Of a DNA stretch of 64,000 bases, positions 29,835 to 38,937 are shown in pieces (within the stretch, counting starts at the first letter, position 1; every line of letters begins with the position of its first letter). This DNA is from Kiloniellaceae bacterium (GTDB lineage: Bacteria > Pseudomonadota > Alphaproteobacteria > Kiloniellales > J153). The notes beneath the pieces were generated by a model. The model worked only from the letters and a program-made list of their open reading frames with translations, ran no database searches and was not told where the DNA came from. The position numbers were made by a program, and so were the translations under genes. The DNA lies in NCBI GenBank assembly GCA_021776175.1, contig JAJFGJ010000003.1, positions 62,001 through 126,000 on the forward strand. Reading direction: 5' to 3'.

Positions 29835-30635
29835 ATGAAGGGGCGGGTTCTTATCGCCGCCGGATCGGATTCCGGGGGCGGCGCGGGCAGACAAGCCGAC
29901 ATCAAGGCGGTCACGGCCTTGGGCGGTTACGCCGCCACGGCGATCACCGCCCTGACCGCGCAGAACACGCGCGGTGTCTTCGGCGTGCAGGGCGTGGCGC
30001 CGGAATTCATTCAACAACAGATGCGCGTGGTGCTCGAGGATATCGGCGCCGATGCGATCAAGACCGGCATGTTGCACACGGCCGAGGTCATCGCCGCGGT
30101 CTGCGACGTTATCGAGGAGGCGGACGAGGACATGGCCTTGGTGGCCGATCCGGTCATGGTCGCGACCAGTGGCGATGCCCTGCTCGATGCCGGGGCGGAG
30201 AAGACCCTGGCCGAACGCTTGATCCCCCTGGCCACGGTCCTGACCCCCAACGTGCCGGAGGCCGAACGCCTAAGCGGCCTCGCGATCGCCAATACCGACG
30301 ACATGCGCCGCGCCGGGGACAAGCTTCTTGCCCTCGGTCCCGACGCGGTTTTGCTCAAGGGCGGGCACCTGAAGGGCGGTAGCGTGATCGATCTCCTGAT
30401 CACACCGGAAAGCGTGGAGACCTTCGCCAGCCCCCGGATCGAGACCCGGCACACCCACGGCACCGGCTGCACCCTGGCCTCGGCCATCGCCGCCGGCCTG
30501 GCGCAAGGCCTGCCGCTAAGCGACGCCGTGGCCCGGGCCCGCGATTACCTGCACGAAGCCATACGCACCGCGCCGGGTTTCGGCGCCGGCCACGGCCCGG
30601 TCAATCACGGCCACACGGTGCGGGAGTTTCCCTAA
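29835..30635 (+). CDS. thiD: Hydroxymethylpyrimidine/phosphomethylpyrimidine kinase
   Basis: The 266-residue ribokinase-fold protein starts MKGRVLIAAGSDSGGGAGRQADIKAV and carries ITALTAQNTRGV, DPVMVATSGDALLD, TPNVPEAERLSG and the C-terminal anion hole HTHGTGCTLASAIAAGLAQG. ThiD phosphorylates HMP and HMP-phosphate in thiamine synthesis. The usual GIQADIK is GRQADIK, a mild change. It stands alone right after the inverted-repeat element; no TPP riboswitch is visible upstream. Its stop overlaps the converging MocR gene by 4 bp. Confidence 0.94.
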   Translation: MKGRVLIAAGSDSGGGAGRQADIKAVTALGGYAATAITALTAQNTRGVFGVQGVAPEFIQQQMRVVLEDIGADAIKTGMLHTAEVIAAVCDVIEEADEDMALVADPVMVATSGDALLDAGAEKTLAERLIPLATVLTPNVPEAERLSGLAIANTDDMRRAGDKLLALGPDAVLLKGGHLKGGSVIDLLITPESVETFASPRIETRHTHGTGCTLASAIAAGLAQGLPLSDAVARARDYLHEAIRTAPGFGAGHGPVNHGHTVREFP

Positions 30636-32029
30636 ACCACCGCGCCCAGGGATTCCGGCGGTTCGCTCTCCAGGAGTTCCGCTATGACATTGACCGCGCG
30701 ATCCAGGGCCGCCATGTCGGCCGCGGCGCCGAAACACACGCGGATCGAATGGGTGGCGTCGCGGCGCTTGATGGCGAAGGCATCGGCGGGAGTGATGGCC
30801 ACGCCGCGCGCGCGGGCTTCGGCGGCCAAGGTGCTGGCGTGCCAGGGGTCGGGCACGTTGAGCCATAGATGCAGGCTGCCTTCGCCGCATTTCACGTCAT
30901 AGCCGCCCAGGACGGCCAGGGTCCGCGTGCGTCGGGCCGCCGCCTCGCGCCGCCGGGCGGCGAGGATGCGCTCCGCCCGCCCGTCGTTAATCCAGCGCGC
31001 GCCAACCTCTATGGTCAAGGGCGCCGCCATCCAACACGCCGTGCGGACGGCGGCCGCCAGCTTATCCGCCGCCTCGGGCGGTCCGGCGACGAAGCCGACA
31101 CGCAGGCCCGGCGCCACGGTCTTGGACAAGCTGGTGATGTAATAGGATAGTTCCGGCGCGTAACTCGACAGGGGCGGCGGCGCCTCGGGGGCCAGCAGGC
31201 GCATGATATCGTCCTCGACAATCGCCACCCCGTGACGGCGCGCGACTTCGGCCACGGCGGCCCGGCGTTGCGCCGTCATGGTGGCGGTGGTCGGGTTCTG
31301 AAGGGTGGGGACGCAGTAAAGTGCCTTGATATCGCCGCTCCGGCACAGGGCGTCGAAGGCCTCGGGAACAATGCCCTCGTCATCCATGGCCAGGCCGTCG
31401 AGGCGCAGGCCGAGCAGGCGCGCGGCCAATTTTATGCCAGGGTAACTCAGGGCCTCCGTCGCCACCCGGTCGCCGGGCCGGGTCAAGGCCGCCAGGGCCG
31501 TGAGCATGCCGTGCTGGGCGCCGCCGGTGACGACGATCCGGTCCGGATCCACCTCCATTCCGCTAAGGGCGATCCACTTCGCGCCGGCGGCCCGGTGGGA
31601 CCGGCGTCCGGCACAGGGTTGATAGGCCAGCAAGGACTGGAGTTGCCCCTCATCGGCCGCGATCTCGGCCAGGGTCTCGCTCAAAACCCCGCCTTCCGCC
31701 GCCGGGGGCGGGAAGTTGAAGGTCAGGTCGATCAGGTTCCCCAACTCGTCCGTGTTCGGGGACAGAAGTTCGCTGGCGTCGCCCGAAGCCGCGCGAATAT
31801 AGGTGCCCCGGCCCACTTCGCCGCCGATGAGTCCGCGCCGCTCCGCCTCGGCGTAGGCGCGGCTGACGGTGCCCACCGTCACCCCCATGCGCCACGCCAG
31901 ATCGCGGTGGGTCGGCAGGCGGTCGCCGGAGTGAAAGCGCCCCGAGGCCACGTCCGAGGCCAAGGCGTCGGCGATGGCGAGGTAGCGCGGCCCGCTGCGG
32001 GAGGCTAGATCGGGAGTCCAAGTTGTCAT
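30632..32029 (-). CDS. MocR-type (GntR/aminotransferase fusion) transcription regulator
   Basis: The 465-residue protein fuses an N-terminal GntR winged helix (residues 14-80, with GDRLPTHRDLAWRMGVTVGTVSRAYAEAERRGLI) to a class I aminotransferase-like domain. The PLP lysine is Lys303 in ITSLSKTVAPGLRVGF. MocR proteins sense PLP-linked ligands and usually control a divergent neighbour. Here a DUF1127 gene and a transporter run divergently, and repeated TGTCAAT-like boxes fill the shared promoter. The target is therefore probably that divergent unit plus itself; the ligand is unknown. Confidence 0.92.
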   Translation of the reverse strand: MTTWTPDLASRSGPRYLAIADALASDVASGRFHSGDRLPTHRDLAWRMGVTVGTVSRAYAEAERRGLIGGEVGRGTYIRAASGDASELLSPNTDELGNLIDLTFNFPPPAAEGGVLSETLAEIAADEGQLQSLLAYQPCAGRRSHRAAGAKWIALSGMEVDPDRIVVTGGAQHGMLTALAALTRPGDRVATEALSYPGIKLAARLLGLRLDGLAMDDEGIVPEAFDALCRSGDIKALYCVPTLQNPTTATMTAQRRAAVAEVARRHGVAIVEDDIMRLLAPEAPPPLSSYAPELSYYITSLSKTVAPGLRVGFVAGPPEAADKLAAAVRTACWMAAPLTIEVGARWINDGRAERILAARRREAAARRTRTLAVLGGYDVKCGEGSLHLWLNVPDPWHASTLAAEARARGVAITPADAFAIKRRDATHSIRVCFGAAADMAALDRAVNVIAELLESEPPESLGAVV

Positions 32030-32102
32030 GGTGACAATTTTCCAATTGACCGGATTGTCCTTAAGTCAATACAGTCAATATCAATCCAGACATGGTGTCA
32101 AT
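32023..32102. promoter_or_regulatory. Candidate MocR operator array
   Basis: A perfect 6-3-6 inverted repeat TTGTCA-TGG-TGACAA (32023-32037) covers the MocR start codon. GACAAT at 32033-32038 and ATTGTC at 32054-32059 form a second inverted pair. AGTCAAT repeats at 32064-32070 and 32073-32079 are in direct orientation 9 bp apart, and TGTCAAT recurs at 32096-32102. Mixed direct and inverted boxes near the promoter are typical of MocR targets. Binding is inferred. Confidence 0.55.
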
Positions 32103-32123
32103 CTATATAGATAGGTTAAATGA

Positions 32124-32369
32124 ATGCATACAATATCAGAGCGAAGACCGCTCAATCTTCCGTTTAGTGTCATTCGTCCACCCAGCCCACGGTTCGGCTT
32201 ACGTATGCGCGCGATCTTGCTGCGTGCGGCGGCTATGGTGCTGACTTGGCAAGACAGGCGGGCCCAGCGGATTGCCTTGGCCAAGCTGGAGAACCGCATG
32301 TTGAGGGACATCGGGCTGACACGCGATGACATCGCGAACGAAATCCGGCGTCCGTTTTGGCTGGGCTAA
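32124..32369 (+). CDS. DUF1127 small protein
   Basis: The 81-residue product ends in the DUF1127 motif WQDRRAQRIALAKLENRMLRDIGLTRDDI plus NEIRRPFW. Such small arginine-rich proteins are common in alpha- and gammaproteobacteria; some bind RNA and affect phosphate, carbon or stress responses. The N-terminal 40 residues lie outside the domain and a later start (Met28) is possible. It is divergent from MocR and 26 bp before the permease gene, so both may be under MocR control. Confidence 0.8.
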   Translation: MHTISERRPLNLPFSVIRPPSPRFGLRMRAILLRAAAMVLTWQDRRAQRIALAKLENRMLRDIGLTRDDIANEIRRPFWLG

Positions 32370-32395
32370 TACAATGACACGGACCTAATACAGTC

Positions 32396-33877
32396 ATGCT
32401 CGTGGCCCTGGCGGCAGCTCCTTTACTGACCCCGGTCGTCCTGCTCCTGGTCTTGCGCCTCTCGGCGCTGGTGGCCGGGGTTGCCGGTCTGGCGGTCGCG
32501 CTCGTCTTGGCGGTCTTTGTCCCGGCCTTCGCTTTGGAGGCCGGAGAGCTGGGGCAGGCCCTGACGGCCGGGGCGCTGGTGACCTGGATGGTCGCCTATG
32601 TCCTGCTTGGCGGCATGGCCCTTTACGAGGTCATGCGCGAGGCCGGTGCCTTGAAGGCCATCGCAGATTCGGTTGCCGAGGCGGTGCCCGATCCAAGCCG
32701 CCGGGCCTTGATCCTGGTCCTCGGCCTCTCGGTGTTCTTCGAATCGGCGACTGGATTCGGCATCGGTATCGTGGTCACGGCGCCGCTGTTCCTCGCCCTG
32801 GGTCACAAGCCGCGAGACGCGGCCTTGCTCGCCTTGGCCGGGCAGGGCGCGGTCACCTGGGGCGCTCTGGCCGTGGGCACCGTGCTCGGCGCGGAATTGA
32901 CCGGCGTGCCCTCGGCGCGCTTGGGTGTTTTGGCGGCGCCGCTTAGCCTGCCTCTCATCCTGGCCTGCGGCCTGGCGGCGGTGGGGTGGACCGCCGGATG
33001 GCGCGCGGCGGTGCGGCGCCTGCCCGAGACCGCGCTCTACGCGGCGGTGCTTGTGGGCGTCCTCATGGCGGCGAGCGCGAGCTTGGGAGTCGAGACAGCC
33101 GGTATGGTAGGCGGCTTGGCCGTGACCGCGCTGGGTCTCGCGATCTCTCGATACGGGCAACGAAAACCCGCGCCGGTTTCCAGGCGGCGGCCGGGCGGCC
33201 CGCCCTTGGGCCGGGCACTGGCGCCTTTCGCGATCCTACTTCTGGCATTGCTGGCGACGCGGTTGAGTGAGCCGCTCGGACTTTGGTTGCGGCAGGTGGC
33301 CGTTCTCTCGGCCCCGGGGAGCGAACTTAGGGTGCCGCTTTTGTACAATCCGGGATTCTGGCTGCTGGCGGCGGCGGCAATCTCAATACCGTTCCTGGGC
33401 GTCAGCGCGCGGCGCCTGGCGCCGCTCGCCGCCCCGGCCTCGCGCCGCTGGTTGACCGCCACGCTCGCCGTCGCCGGGTTTCTGTGTTTTTCCCAGATCA
33501 TGACCGCCAGCGGCATGACCATGACCCTGGCGGCGGCGGTCGCCGAAGCCGCCGGGCGGGCCTACGTTTACATACTGCCCCCGGTTGGCGGTCTGGGGGG
33601 ATTTCTGACCGCGAGCAACGCCGGCTCCAACGCCATGTTCGCGGTGTTCCATGCCGCCCTCGGCGCGCGGCTCGAGCTTCCCGCCGATTGGGTCGCGGCG
33701 GCGCAGAACGCGTCCGGGGCGAACACGACGCTGGCCTCGCCCGGGCGGGTCATTCTGGCCGCCACCGTGACCGGCCTGGTGGGGCGCGAGGGCGAACTCA
33801 TGCGCCCGGCCTTGGCGCTGGCCGCGATCGGCCTGCTAGGAACAATCGCCGTGTTCGGGATCGCGGTTCATGACTGA
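32396..33877 (+). CDS. L-lactate permease family transporter
   Basis: The 493-residue protein is almost all membrane helices (about 12-14) with LctP-family signatures: LSVFFESATGFGIGIVVTAPLF, LALAGQGAVTWGALAVG, VGGLGGFLTASNAGSNAMF and QNASGANTTLASPGRVI. The family imports lactate or glycolate by H+ symport. Its length is slightly below the 530-560 typical. It overlaps the EamA gene by 8 bp, so the two are coupled. The substrate is not certain. Confidence 0.88.
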   Translation: MLVALAAAPLLTPVVLLLVLRLSALVAGVAGLAVALVLAVFVPAFALEAGELGQALTAGALVTWMVAYVLLGGMALYEVMREAGALKAIADSVAEAVPDPSRRALILVLGLSVFFESATGFGIGIVVTAPLFLALGHKPRDAALLALAGQGAVTWGALAVGTVLGAELTGVPSARLGVLAAPLSLPLILACGLAAVGWTAGWRAAVRRLPETALYAAVLVGVLMAASASLGVETAGMVGGLAVTALGLAISRYGQRKPAPVSRRRPGGPPLGRALAPFAILLLALLATRLSEPLGLWLRQVAVLSAPGSELRVPLLYNPGFWLLAAAAISIPFLGVSARRLAPLAAPASRRWLTATLAVAGFLCFSQIMTASGMTMTLAAAVAEAAGRAYVYILPPVGGLGGFLTASNAGSNAMFAVFHAALGARLELPADWVAAAQNASGANTTLASPGRVILAATVTGLVGREGELMRPALALAAIGLLGTIAVFGIAVHD

Positions 33878-34790
33878 GCCCGTCCGTACCACTTCGCATT
33901 CGGCCGTGCTGGCCGCCGTGGGCCTAAGCGTCTTTATCTGGGCCGCGACGCCCCTGGTCACCAAGATCGCCGTGGGGGGACTCTATCCTCTCGCGGTCGG
34001 CGTGTGGCGGACTCTGCTGGGCGCCCTGGGGGCAATTCCATTCGTTATCCTGGGCCGCTTGCGCTTGCCCGTGAGCGGGCCGGGCCGGGCGTGGCTTTTG
34101 GTTTCGGCCCTGGGCGGCTTCGTTGCCTTCCCAATTCTCTTCAGCTTGGGACTGGGACGCACGAGTGCCGGGCACGGCGCCTTGTTGCTGGGTGTCCTGC
34201 CGGTGCTCACCGGGCTTTTCGCCGCCCTGGTGGAACGCCGCCTGCCCGGCCGGAGCTGGGCGCTGGGGTGTGTCCTGGCGGTGCTCGGCACAGCGGTTCT
34301 GGTTGGCGCGCGCTTTGGCCTGGGCGCCGGGGAACCGGGCATGGAGGCCCATGGGCGCGCGACCTGGCAGGGCGATGTCTTGGTCCTGCTTTCCGCCATG
34401 GCCGCCTCCACCGGTTATGTCGCCGGCGCCCTGGCGGCGCGCGAGGCCGGCACTTGGGCCGTCACCTTCTGGGGGCTTATTATCGGGGCGGCCGTCCTCT
34501 TGCCTTTTGTTCCGGCCGTGGTGTCGCTGGATTCCTTATGGAACGCCTCCGGGCCGATAGTTTTTTCCATCGCCTACCTGGCCGCCGGCTCGTCGATACT
34601 GGCCTACGCGGCATGGTACTGGGCCCTGGGAATGGGCGGCATCGGGCACACGGGGGTTACTCAATTCATTCAACCTCTCATTGGCTTAGTCCTGGCGGTT
34701 GCCATATTGAATGAGGAATTGACTTGGCCCATGGCGGTCGCCGCCGGCGCGATTCTCGGCGGTGTCGCGCTGGCGCGGCGGCGAAGCTAA
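33870..34790 (+). CDS. EamA/DMT-superfamily exporter
   Basis: The 306-residue protein has ten predicted helices in two EamA repeats, starting SAVLAAVGLSVFIWAATPLVTKIAVGGLYPLAVGVWRTL and SAMAASTGYVAGALAAREAGTWAVTFWGL. GHTGVTQFIQPLIGLVLAVAILNEELTWPM closes the second repeat. Members export amino acids, metabolites or drugs. It is sandwiched between the LctP-like carrier (8-bp overlap) and PhzF, suggesting an operon for handling one class of small organic molecule. Confidence 0.88.
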   Translation: MTEPVRTTSHSAVLAAVGLSVFIWAATPLVTKIAVGGLYPLAVGVWRTLLGALGAIPFVILGRLRLPVSGPGRAWLLVSALGGFVAFPILFSLGLGRTSAGHGALLLGVLPVLTGLFAALVERRLPGRSWALGCVLAVLGTAVLVGARFGLGAGEPGMEAHGRATWQGDVLVLLSAMAASTGYVAGALAAREAGTWAVTFWGLIIGAAVLLPFVPAVVSLDSLWNASGPIVFSIAYLAAGSSILAYAAWYWALGMGGIGHTGVTQFIQPLIGLVLAVAILNEELTWPMAVAAGAILGGVALARRRS

Positions 34791-34818
34791 ATCACGTAAT
34801 ATCAAAGGGAAAGCGATC

Positions 34819-35598
34819 ATGGATATTCCAATTTATCAAGTCGATGCCTTCGCGTCCGAGGTTTTCAAGGGCAATCCGGCGGCCGTGTGCCCGCTTGAGG
34901 ATTGGCTGCCGGACGAGACCCTGCAAGCCATCGCCGTCGAAAACAATTTGTCGGAGACGGCGTACCTGGTGGAGCGCGGGGACGACTACGATCTGCGCTG
35001 GTTCACCCCGGCCGCCGAAGTCGACCTCTGCGGCCATGCGACCTTGGGCAGCGCTTATGTTATCGCCCATCATCTGCGGCCCGGCGCCGATACGATGCGC
35101 TTTCACACCCGCAGCGGAGTCTTGACCGTGACCCGCCAGGGCGAGTCCTTCACCCTCGATTTTCCGGTCCTGAAGCGCGAGCGGGCGCCGGACGACCCGG
35201 ACGTGGTATCGGCCCTGGGCGCCGCGCCGGTTGAAATCTGGGAGTCCATGGATCTCATGGCGGTGTTTCAAAGCGAGGCCGAAGTTCGCGCCATGCGGCC
35301 CGATATGGCCAAGGTGGCGGCTTTGAAAACACGGGGCGTCATCGTGACCGCGCCGGGCGACGAGTGCGACTTCGTCTCGCGCTTCTTCGCCCCGCAGTCC
35401 GGCATTCCCGAGGACCCGGTGACCGGATCGGCGCACTGCATCACGACCCCCTATTGGGCCAAGCGCCTGGGTAAATCGAAGATGACCGCGCGCCAGATCT
35501 CGAAGCGCGGCGGCGATTTGTCGGTCGAGGACAAGGGCGGGCGAATCCTTATCTCCGGCCGGGTCGCGCCCTACATGGAGGGCCGAATTCGTGTCTAG
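34819..35598 (+). CDS. PhzF-family isomerase/epimerase-like protein
   Basis: The ATG at 34819, preceded by AAAGGGAAAGCG, gives 259 residues. PhzF motifs are MDIPIYQVDAFASEVFKGNPAAVC, NNLSETAYLV (catalytic Glu), RWFTPAAEVDLCGHATLGSA, and SGIPEDPVTGSAHCITTPYW. The diaminopimelate-epimerase-like fold is clear, but substrates outside phenazine synthesis are mostly unknown. It overlaps the following GNAT gene by 8 bp. Confidence 0.9.
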   Translation: MDIPIYQVDAFASEVFKGNPAAVCPLEDWLPDETLQAIAVENNLSETAYLVERGDDYDLRWFTPAAEVDLCGHATLGSAYVIAHHLRPGADTMRFHTRSGVLTVTRQGESFTLDFPVLKRERAPDDPDVVSALGAAPVEIWESMDLMAVFQSEAEVRAMRPDMAKVAALKTRGVIVTAPGDECDFVSRFFAPQSGIPEDPVTGSAHCITTPYWAKRLGKSKMTARQISKRGGDLSVEDKGGRILISGRVAPYMEGRIRV

Positions 35599-36100
35599 CT
35601 TCCGCCGGATCGTCATCGCGCCCGCGAATGGCGCGAGGGCGATGGAATCCGTGCGCGGATTGTTTCTGGAGTACCAGTCTTGGCTGGGTGTCGATCTCTG
35701 CTTTCAGGGCTTCGACGAGGAACTGGCCAGTCTCCCCGGCCGGTACAGGCCGCCCGGCGGCGGGCTGTGGCTGGCCCGGGTGGATGGCTGCCTGGCCGGC
35801 TGTATCGGTTTCCGGCCCCTGAATGACGGCGAATGCGAGATGAAACGGTTGTGGGTCCGGCCGGACTACCGGGGTCTTGGTCTTGGCCGCCGCCTGGCCG
35901 AGACCTGCATCGGGGCGGTCCCCGCCGGCGGTTACGACGCCATGTGCCTCGATACGCTGGGATTCATGGCCGAGGCGCGGACGCTCTACGAAAGCCTGGG
36001 GTTTCATGAAATTCCAGCCTACTACGACAACCCGCTCGAGGACGTGCGCTACATGAGGCTTGAGTTCGCGGCTGGCGGGACCGGTTCGGCTCAGGCATAG
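35591..36100 (+). CDS. GNAT-family N-acetyltransferase
   Basis: A GTG start at 35591 overlaps phzF and gives 169 residues. The acetyl-CoA loop is MKRLWVRPDYRGLGLGRRLAE (about residues 81-101), preceded by GCIGFRPLNDGECE and followed by YDAMCLDTLGFMAEARTLYESLGF, all standard GNAT motifs A and B. The acceptor substrate cannot be told. An ATG at 35642 is an alternative start but would lose the first beta strand. Confidence 0.88.
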   Translation: MSSFRRIVIAPANGARAMESVRGLFLEYQSWLGVDLCFQGFDEELASLPGRYRPPGGGLWLARVDGCLAGCIGFRPLNDGECEMKRLWVRPDYRGLGLGRRLAETCIGAVPAGGYDAMCLDTLGFMAEARTLYESLGFHEIPAYYDNPLEDVRYMRLEFAAGGTGSAQA

Positions 36101-36143
36101 TTCGCGCGCACGGGGCTGAATGCGATCGAAGGGGCGAAGAGAA

Positions 36144-36608
36144 ATGACGGCGCGTTTTTTCGAGGATTTCGAAATCGGCGAGCGCTTCCGCGGCCCTGGG
36201 GCCACCTTGAGCGAGTCGCAGATCCTCGACTTCGCGCTAAGCTACGATCCGCAACCCTTTCATCTGGATAAAGAAGCCGCCGCCGAGTCCCCCTATGGCG
36301 GCCTGATCGCCAGTGGATTTCAGACCCTGGCCCTGGGTTTTCGTATGTTCTATCAGGCTAATATCATCAATGGCTGTTCGCTTGGTTCGCCGGGCATGGA
36401 TGAACTACGCTGGCTGGCCCCGGTGCGTCCCGGCGACACCCTGCATACCGAGGCCGAGGTTATTTCCAAGCGCGATTCGCGCTCGCGCCCCGACCGCGGC
36501 ACCCTGATCATGGCCTATGAAATCAAGAACCAGACCGGCGAGACCGCGATGACCTTTACCTGCACGCACATCTTGCTGAAACGGCCCGAAGTGGGGGCGG
36601 CGGACTAA
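36144..36608 (+). CDS. MaoC-like hotdog-fold dehydratase
   Basis: The ATG at 36144 with GAAGAG upstream gives 154 residues starting MTARFFEDFEIGERF. The R-hydratase signature is DFALSYDPQPFHLDKEAA (Asp and His catalytic pair), followed by YGGLIASGFQTLALG. Members hydrate enoyl-CoA or related thioesters. A frame start 24 bp upstream has no better support. It is the last plus-strand gene before the convergent SnoaL gene. Confidence 0.9.
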   Translation: MTARFFEDFEIGERFRGPGATLSESQILDFALSYDPQPFHLDKEAAAESPYGGLIASGFQTLALGFRMFYQANIINGCSLGSPGMDELRWLAPVRPGDTLHTEAEVISKRDSRSRPDRGTLIMAYEIKNQTGETAMTFTCTHILLKRPEVGAAD

Positions 36609-36632
36609 ATACGGCTAATTTCCGTTCCACGT

Positions 36633-37064
36633 CTAGTTTATCGTCCGGGAGAGTTCGCTCTGATTGGCGGCCAGTTGGTGGACTAGGCCGTGCACGTCGC
36701 TCACCGCCCAGAGATTGGCCATCAAGCCATCCTGGAAGGTGAAATGGGCGCTGCCAAGCCAGCTGATCCGCTTGCCCGTGGGAGCGAATCCCAATAGCTC
36801 ACCGCGATGCGATCCTGTGTAGCGGAGCTTGACGATGACCCGGGTATCCTGCGCCGTGATCTCCAGGATCTCGCAATGAAAATCCGGCATCGCTCGCAAG
36901 ACGTTGTTGATGAAGTTCTCGAATTGATCGTGGCCGATCAGCTCGGCCCCAAGCGAGCCGCGATAGATAAACTCGGGATGAAAGATCTCCGCCAGGGGAG
37001 GCTGGTTACCCCAGCTCCACATCTCGTCGTATAACTTGCGGACTATATCTGTGAGTGACGGCAC
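36633..37064 (-). CDS. SnoaL-like polyketide-cyclase family protein
   Basis: The 143-residue product follows the SnoaL pattern: an N-terminal helix (VRKLYDEMWSWGNQPPLAEIFHPEFIYRG), GHDQFENFINNVLRAMPDFHCEI, and GFAPTGKRISWLGSAHFTFQDGLM. Most such proteins have unknown ligands and are not in polyketide pathways. It lies 15 bp downstream of the SLC13 carrier on the same strand. Confidence 0.85.
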   Translation of the reverse strand: MPSLTDIVRKLYDEMWSWGNQPPLAEIFHPEFIYRGSLGAELIGHDQFENFINNVLRAMPDFHCEILEITAQDTRVIVKLRYTGSHRGELLGFAPTGKRISWLGSAHFTFQDGLMANLWAVSDVHGLVHQLAANQSELSRTIN

Positions 37065-37079
37065 CGCTAATGATCCCTC

Positions 37080-38864
37080 CTACAACGGCCATACTACTAG
37101 TATGAGCGGAACCGCCACCGCGACAATCAGGATGTCGAGCGGCAAACCCATGCGCCAGTAGTCGCTGAAACGATAGCCGCCGGGGCCCATGACCAGAAGG
37201 TTCGATTGGTGTCCGATCGGGGTGAGATAGGTCGATGAGGCGCCGACCGCGACCGCCATGAGGAAGGGGTCTATGCTGACGCCCAGGCCCTTGGCGATAC
37301 CGATGGCGAGCGGTGCCATGATCACCGCCGTGGCGGCGTTGTTCATGATGTCCGACAGCAGCATGGTCACGATCATCAGCACCGCCAGCAGCATCCAAAG
37401 CGGAACCTGGCCATGCATCGCCAGAATGGGGGACGCGATCACCTGGGTCGCGCCGGTTGTCTCCAAGGCCGCTCCGACCGGAATGAGGGCGCCCAGAAGA
37501 ACGATAATCGGCCATTCGATAGACTCGTAAAGGTCGCGCGGATTGATCTCGCGGGTCAGGACCAGGCCGATGGCGGCGGCGGCGAAGGCGATTTGGGGCG
37601 GCAGGAATCCTCCGACCACCAGGGCGATACCGATGGCGAAGACCAGCGGCGCGGTCCAGCGAACCTTCCTGCGGCCGAGCGGGATATCCCGCCCCGCGAG
37701 CGGCAGGCAACCGAGTGCCGCCAGGGAATCGGGCATGGGATCGCGCTCTCCCTGCAAGAGCAGAACATCGCCGGCCATGAAGCGTATCCGGCCCAGCCGT
37801 TCGGTGATGGGCGCGCCTTGGCGGGCCATGCCGAGCAGATTGAGCCCGAAGCGCGTGTGCAGGCGCATGGATTGCGCGGTCCGCCCCTCCAGGCGGGACC
37901 CCGGCGTGATCACGGCCTGGGTCAGCATGACACGCTCGGAACGCAGGCTTTCGACCGACATTTTCGCGGCGCCGAGGGAGTCGAGCTTGCCCTCGTCGAC
38001 CACCTTTTGAAGCGCCGCCGGATCGGCTTCGAGAATCAGGATATCGCCGGCTTGCAACTTCAGGTAACCGGATGGCGCCAGCATCCGGTCCTTGCGGCGG
38101 ATCAGCGCGACCACCGCCACGTCGCCCTCGCCCAAGGCCTCCAAGTCGATCAGGCGGCGCCCCACGAAGGGCGAGTCTTCTTGCAGGCGAACTTCGGTGA
38201 TGTAGTCCTCGATATGGAACAAGGACCGCGCATCCTCGATCGCCTGTCCCGATTCGCGCGTGGGCAGAAATCGCCAGCCGATGAAGGAGACGAAGAGAAC
38301 CCCGATGACCGCGATACCGATGCCAACCGGCGCGAAATCGAACATGGCGAAGGCTTGGCCGGTTTCCGCCATGCGTGCGCTGGCGATGACGATATTGGGC
38401 GGAGTGCCGATTAAAGTGGTCAGGCCACCCAGAAGAGAGCCGAAACTGAGTGGCATGAGAAGTTGGCTTGGCGGCCGCTTGGCCGCATTCGCGCTTTGAA
38501 GGGCAATCGGAAGAATAATCGCCAAGGCCCCGACATTGTTCATAAAAGCGGAACACACCGCGGCTAGGCCCGTGATGGCCAGAACGTGGGTGTGGGGCCG
38601 GTTGGCCAGGGGCCGCAGGTAACGCCCGATCGGTTCGGCAATGCCCGAGTCGCGGACCGCGCGCGACAGCACCAAGATGGCCGCGACGGTAATAACCGCC
38701 GGATGGCCGAATCCGCTAAAGGCCGTGCCCGCGGGAACGATGCCGGTCAACACCGCGGCCAGGAGGGCGAGGACGGCGACGATGTCGTAACGCATCCGGC
38801 CCCACGCGAGAAGCACCAGCGTGATTCCAAGAATAGCGAACAAAAATAATTGCGATAGGGTCAT
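37080..38864 (-). CDS. SLC13-family permease with two TrkA-C domains
   Basis: The start at 38864 (MTLSQLFLFAILG) gives 594 residues; a frame start 30 bp further upstream adds charged residues only. The first half holds helices with AFMNNVGALAIILPIAL and GTPPNIVIASARM, the anion-transporter (DASS/ArsB-like) signatures. Two RCK/TrkA-C domains follow (EVRLQEDSPFVGRRLIDLE and QAVITPGSRLEGRTAQSM), and more helices with AALETTGATQVIASPIL and MNNAATAVIMAPLAIGIA complete it. Members move sulfate, dicarboxylates or other anions with Na+. The substrate is unassigned. Confidence 0.9.
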   Translation of the reverse strand: MTLSQLFLFAILGITLVLLAWGRMRYDIVAVLALLAAVLTGIVPAGTAFSGFGHPAVITVAAILVLSRAVRDSGIAEPIGRYLRPLANRPHTHVLAITGLAAVCSAFMNNVGALAIILPIALQSANAAKRPPSQLLMPLSFGSLLGGLTTLIGTPPNIVIASARMAETGQAFAMFDFAPVGIGIAVIGVLFVSFIGWRFLPTRESGQAIEDARSLFHIEDYITEVRLQEDSPFVGRRLIDLEALGEGDVAVVALIRRKDRMLAPSGYLKLQAGDILILEADPAALQKVVDEGKLDSLGAAKMSVESLRSERVMLTQAVITPGSRLEGRTAQSMRLHTRFGLNLLGMARQGAPITERLGRIRFMAGDVLLLQGERDPMPDSLAALGCLPLAGRDIPLGRRKVRWTAPLVFAIGIALVVGGFLPPQIAFAAAAIGLVLTREINPRDLYESIEWPIIVLLGALIPVGAALETTGATQVIASPILAMHGQVPLWMLLAVLMIVTMLLSDIMNNAATAVIMAPLAIGIAKGLGVSIDPFLMAVAVGASSTYLTPIGHQSNLLVMGPGGYRFSDYWRMGLPLDILIVAVAVPLILVVWPL

Positions 38865-38937
38865 ATCAGTCTCGTTTCCCCGGCGTTCTCGCACCTGCGT
38901 TGACGCACTGCAACATGGTACTTAGTATCCAGCCGCG

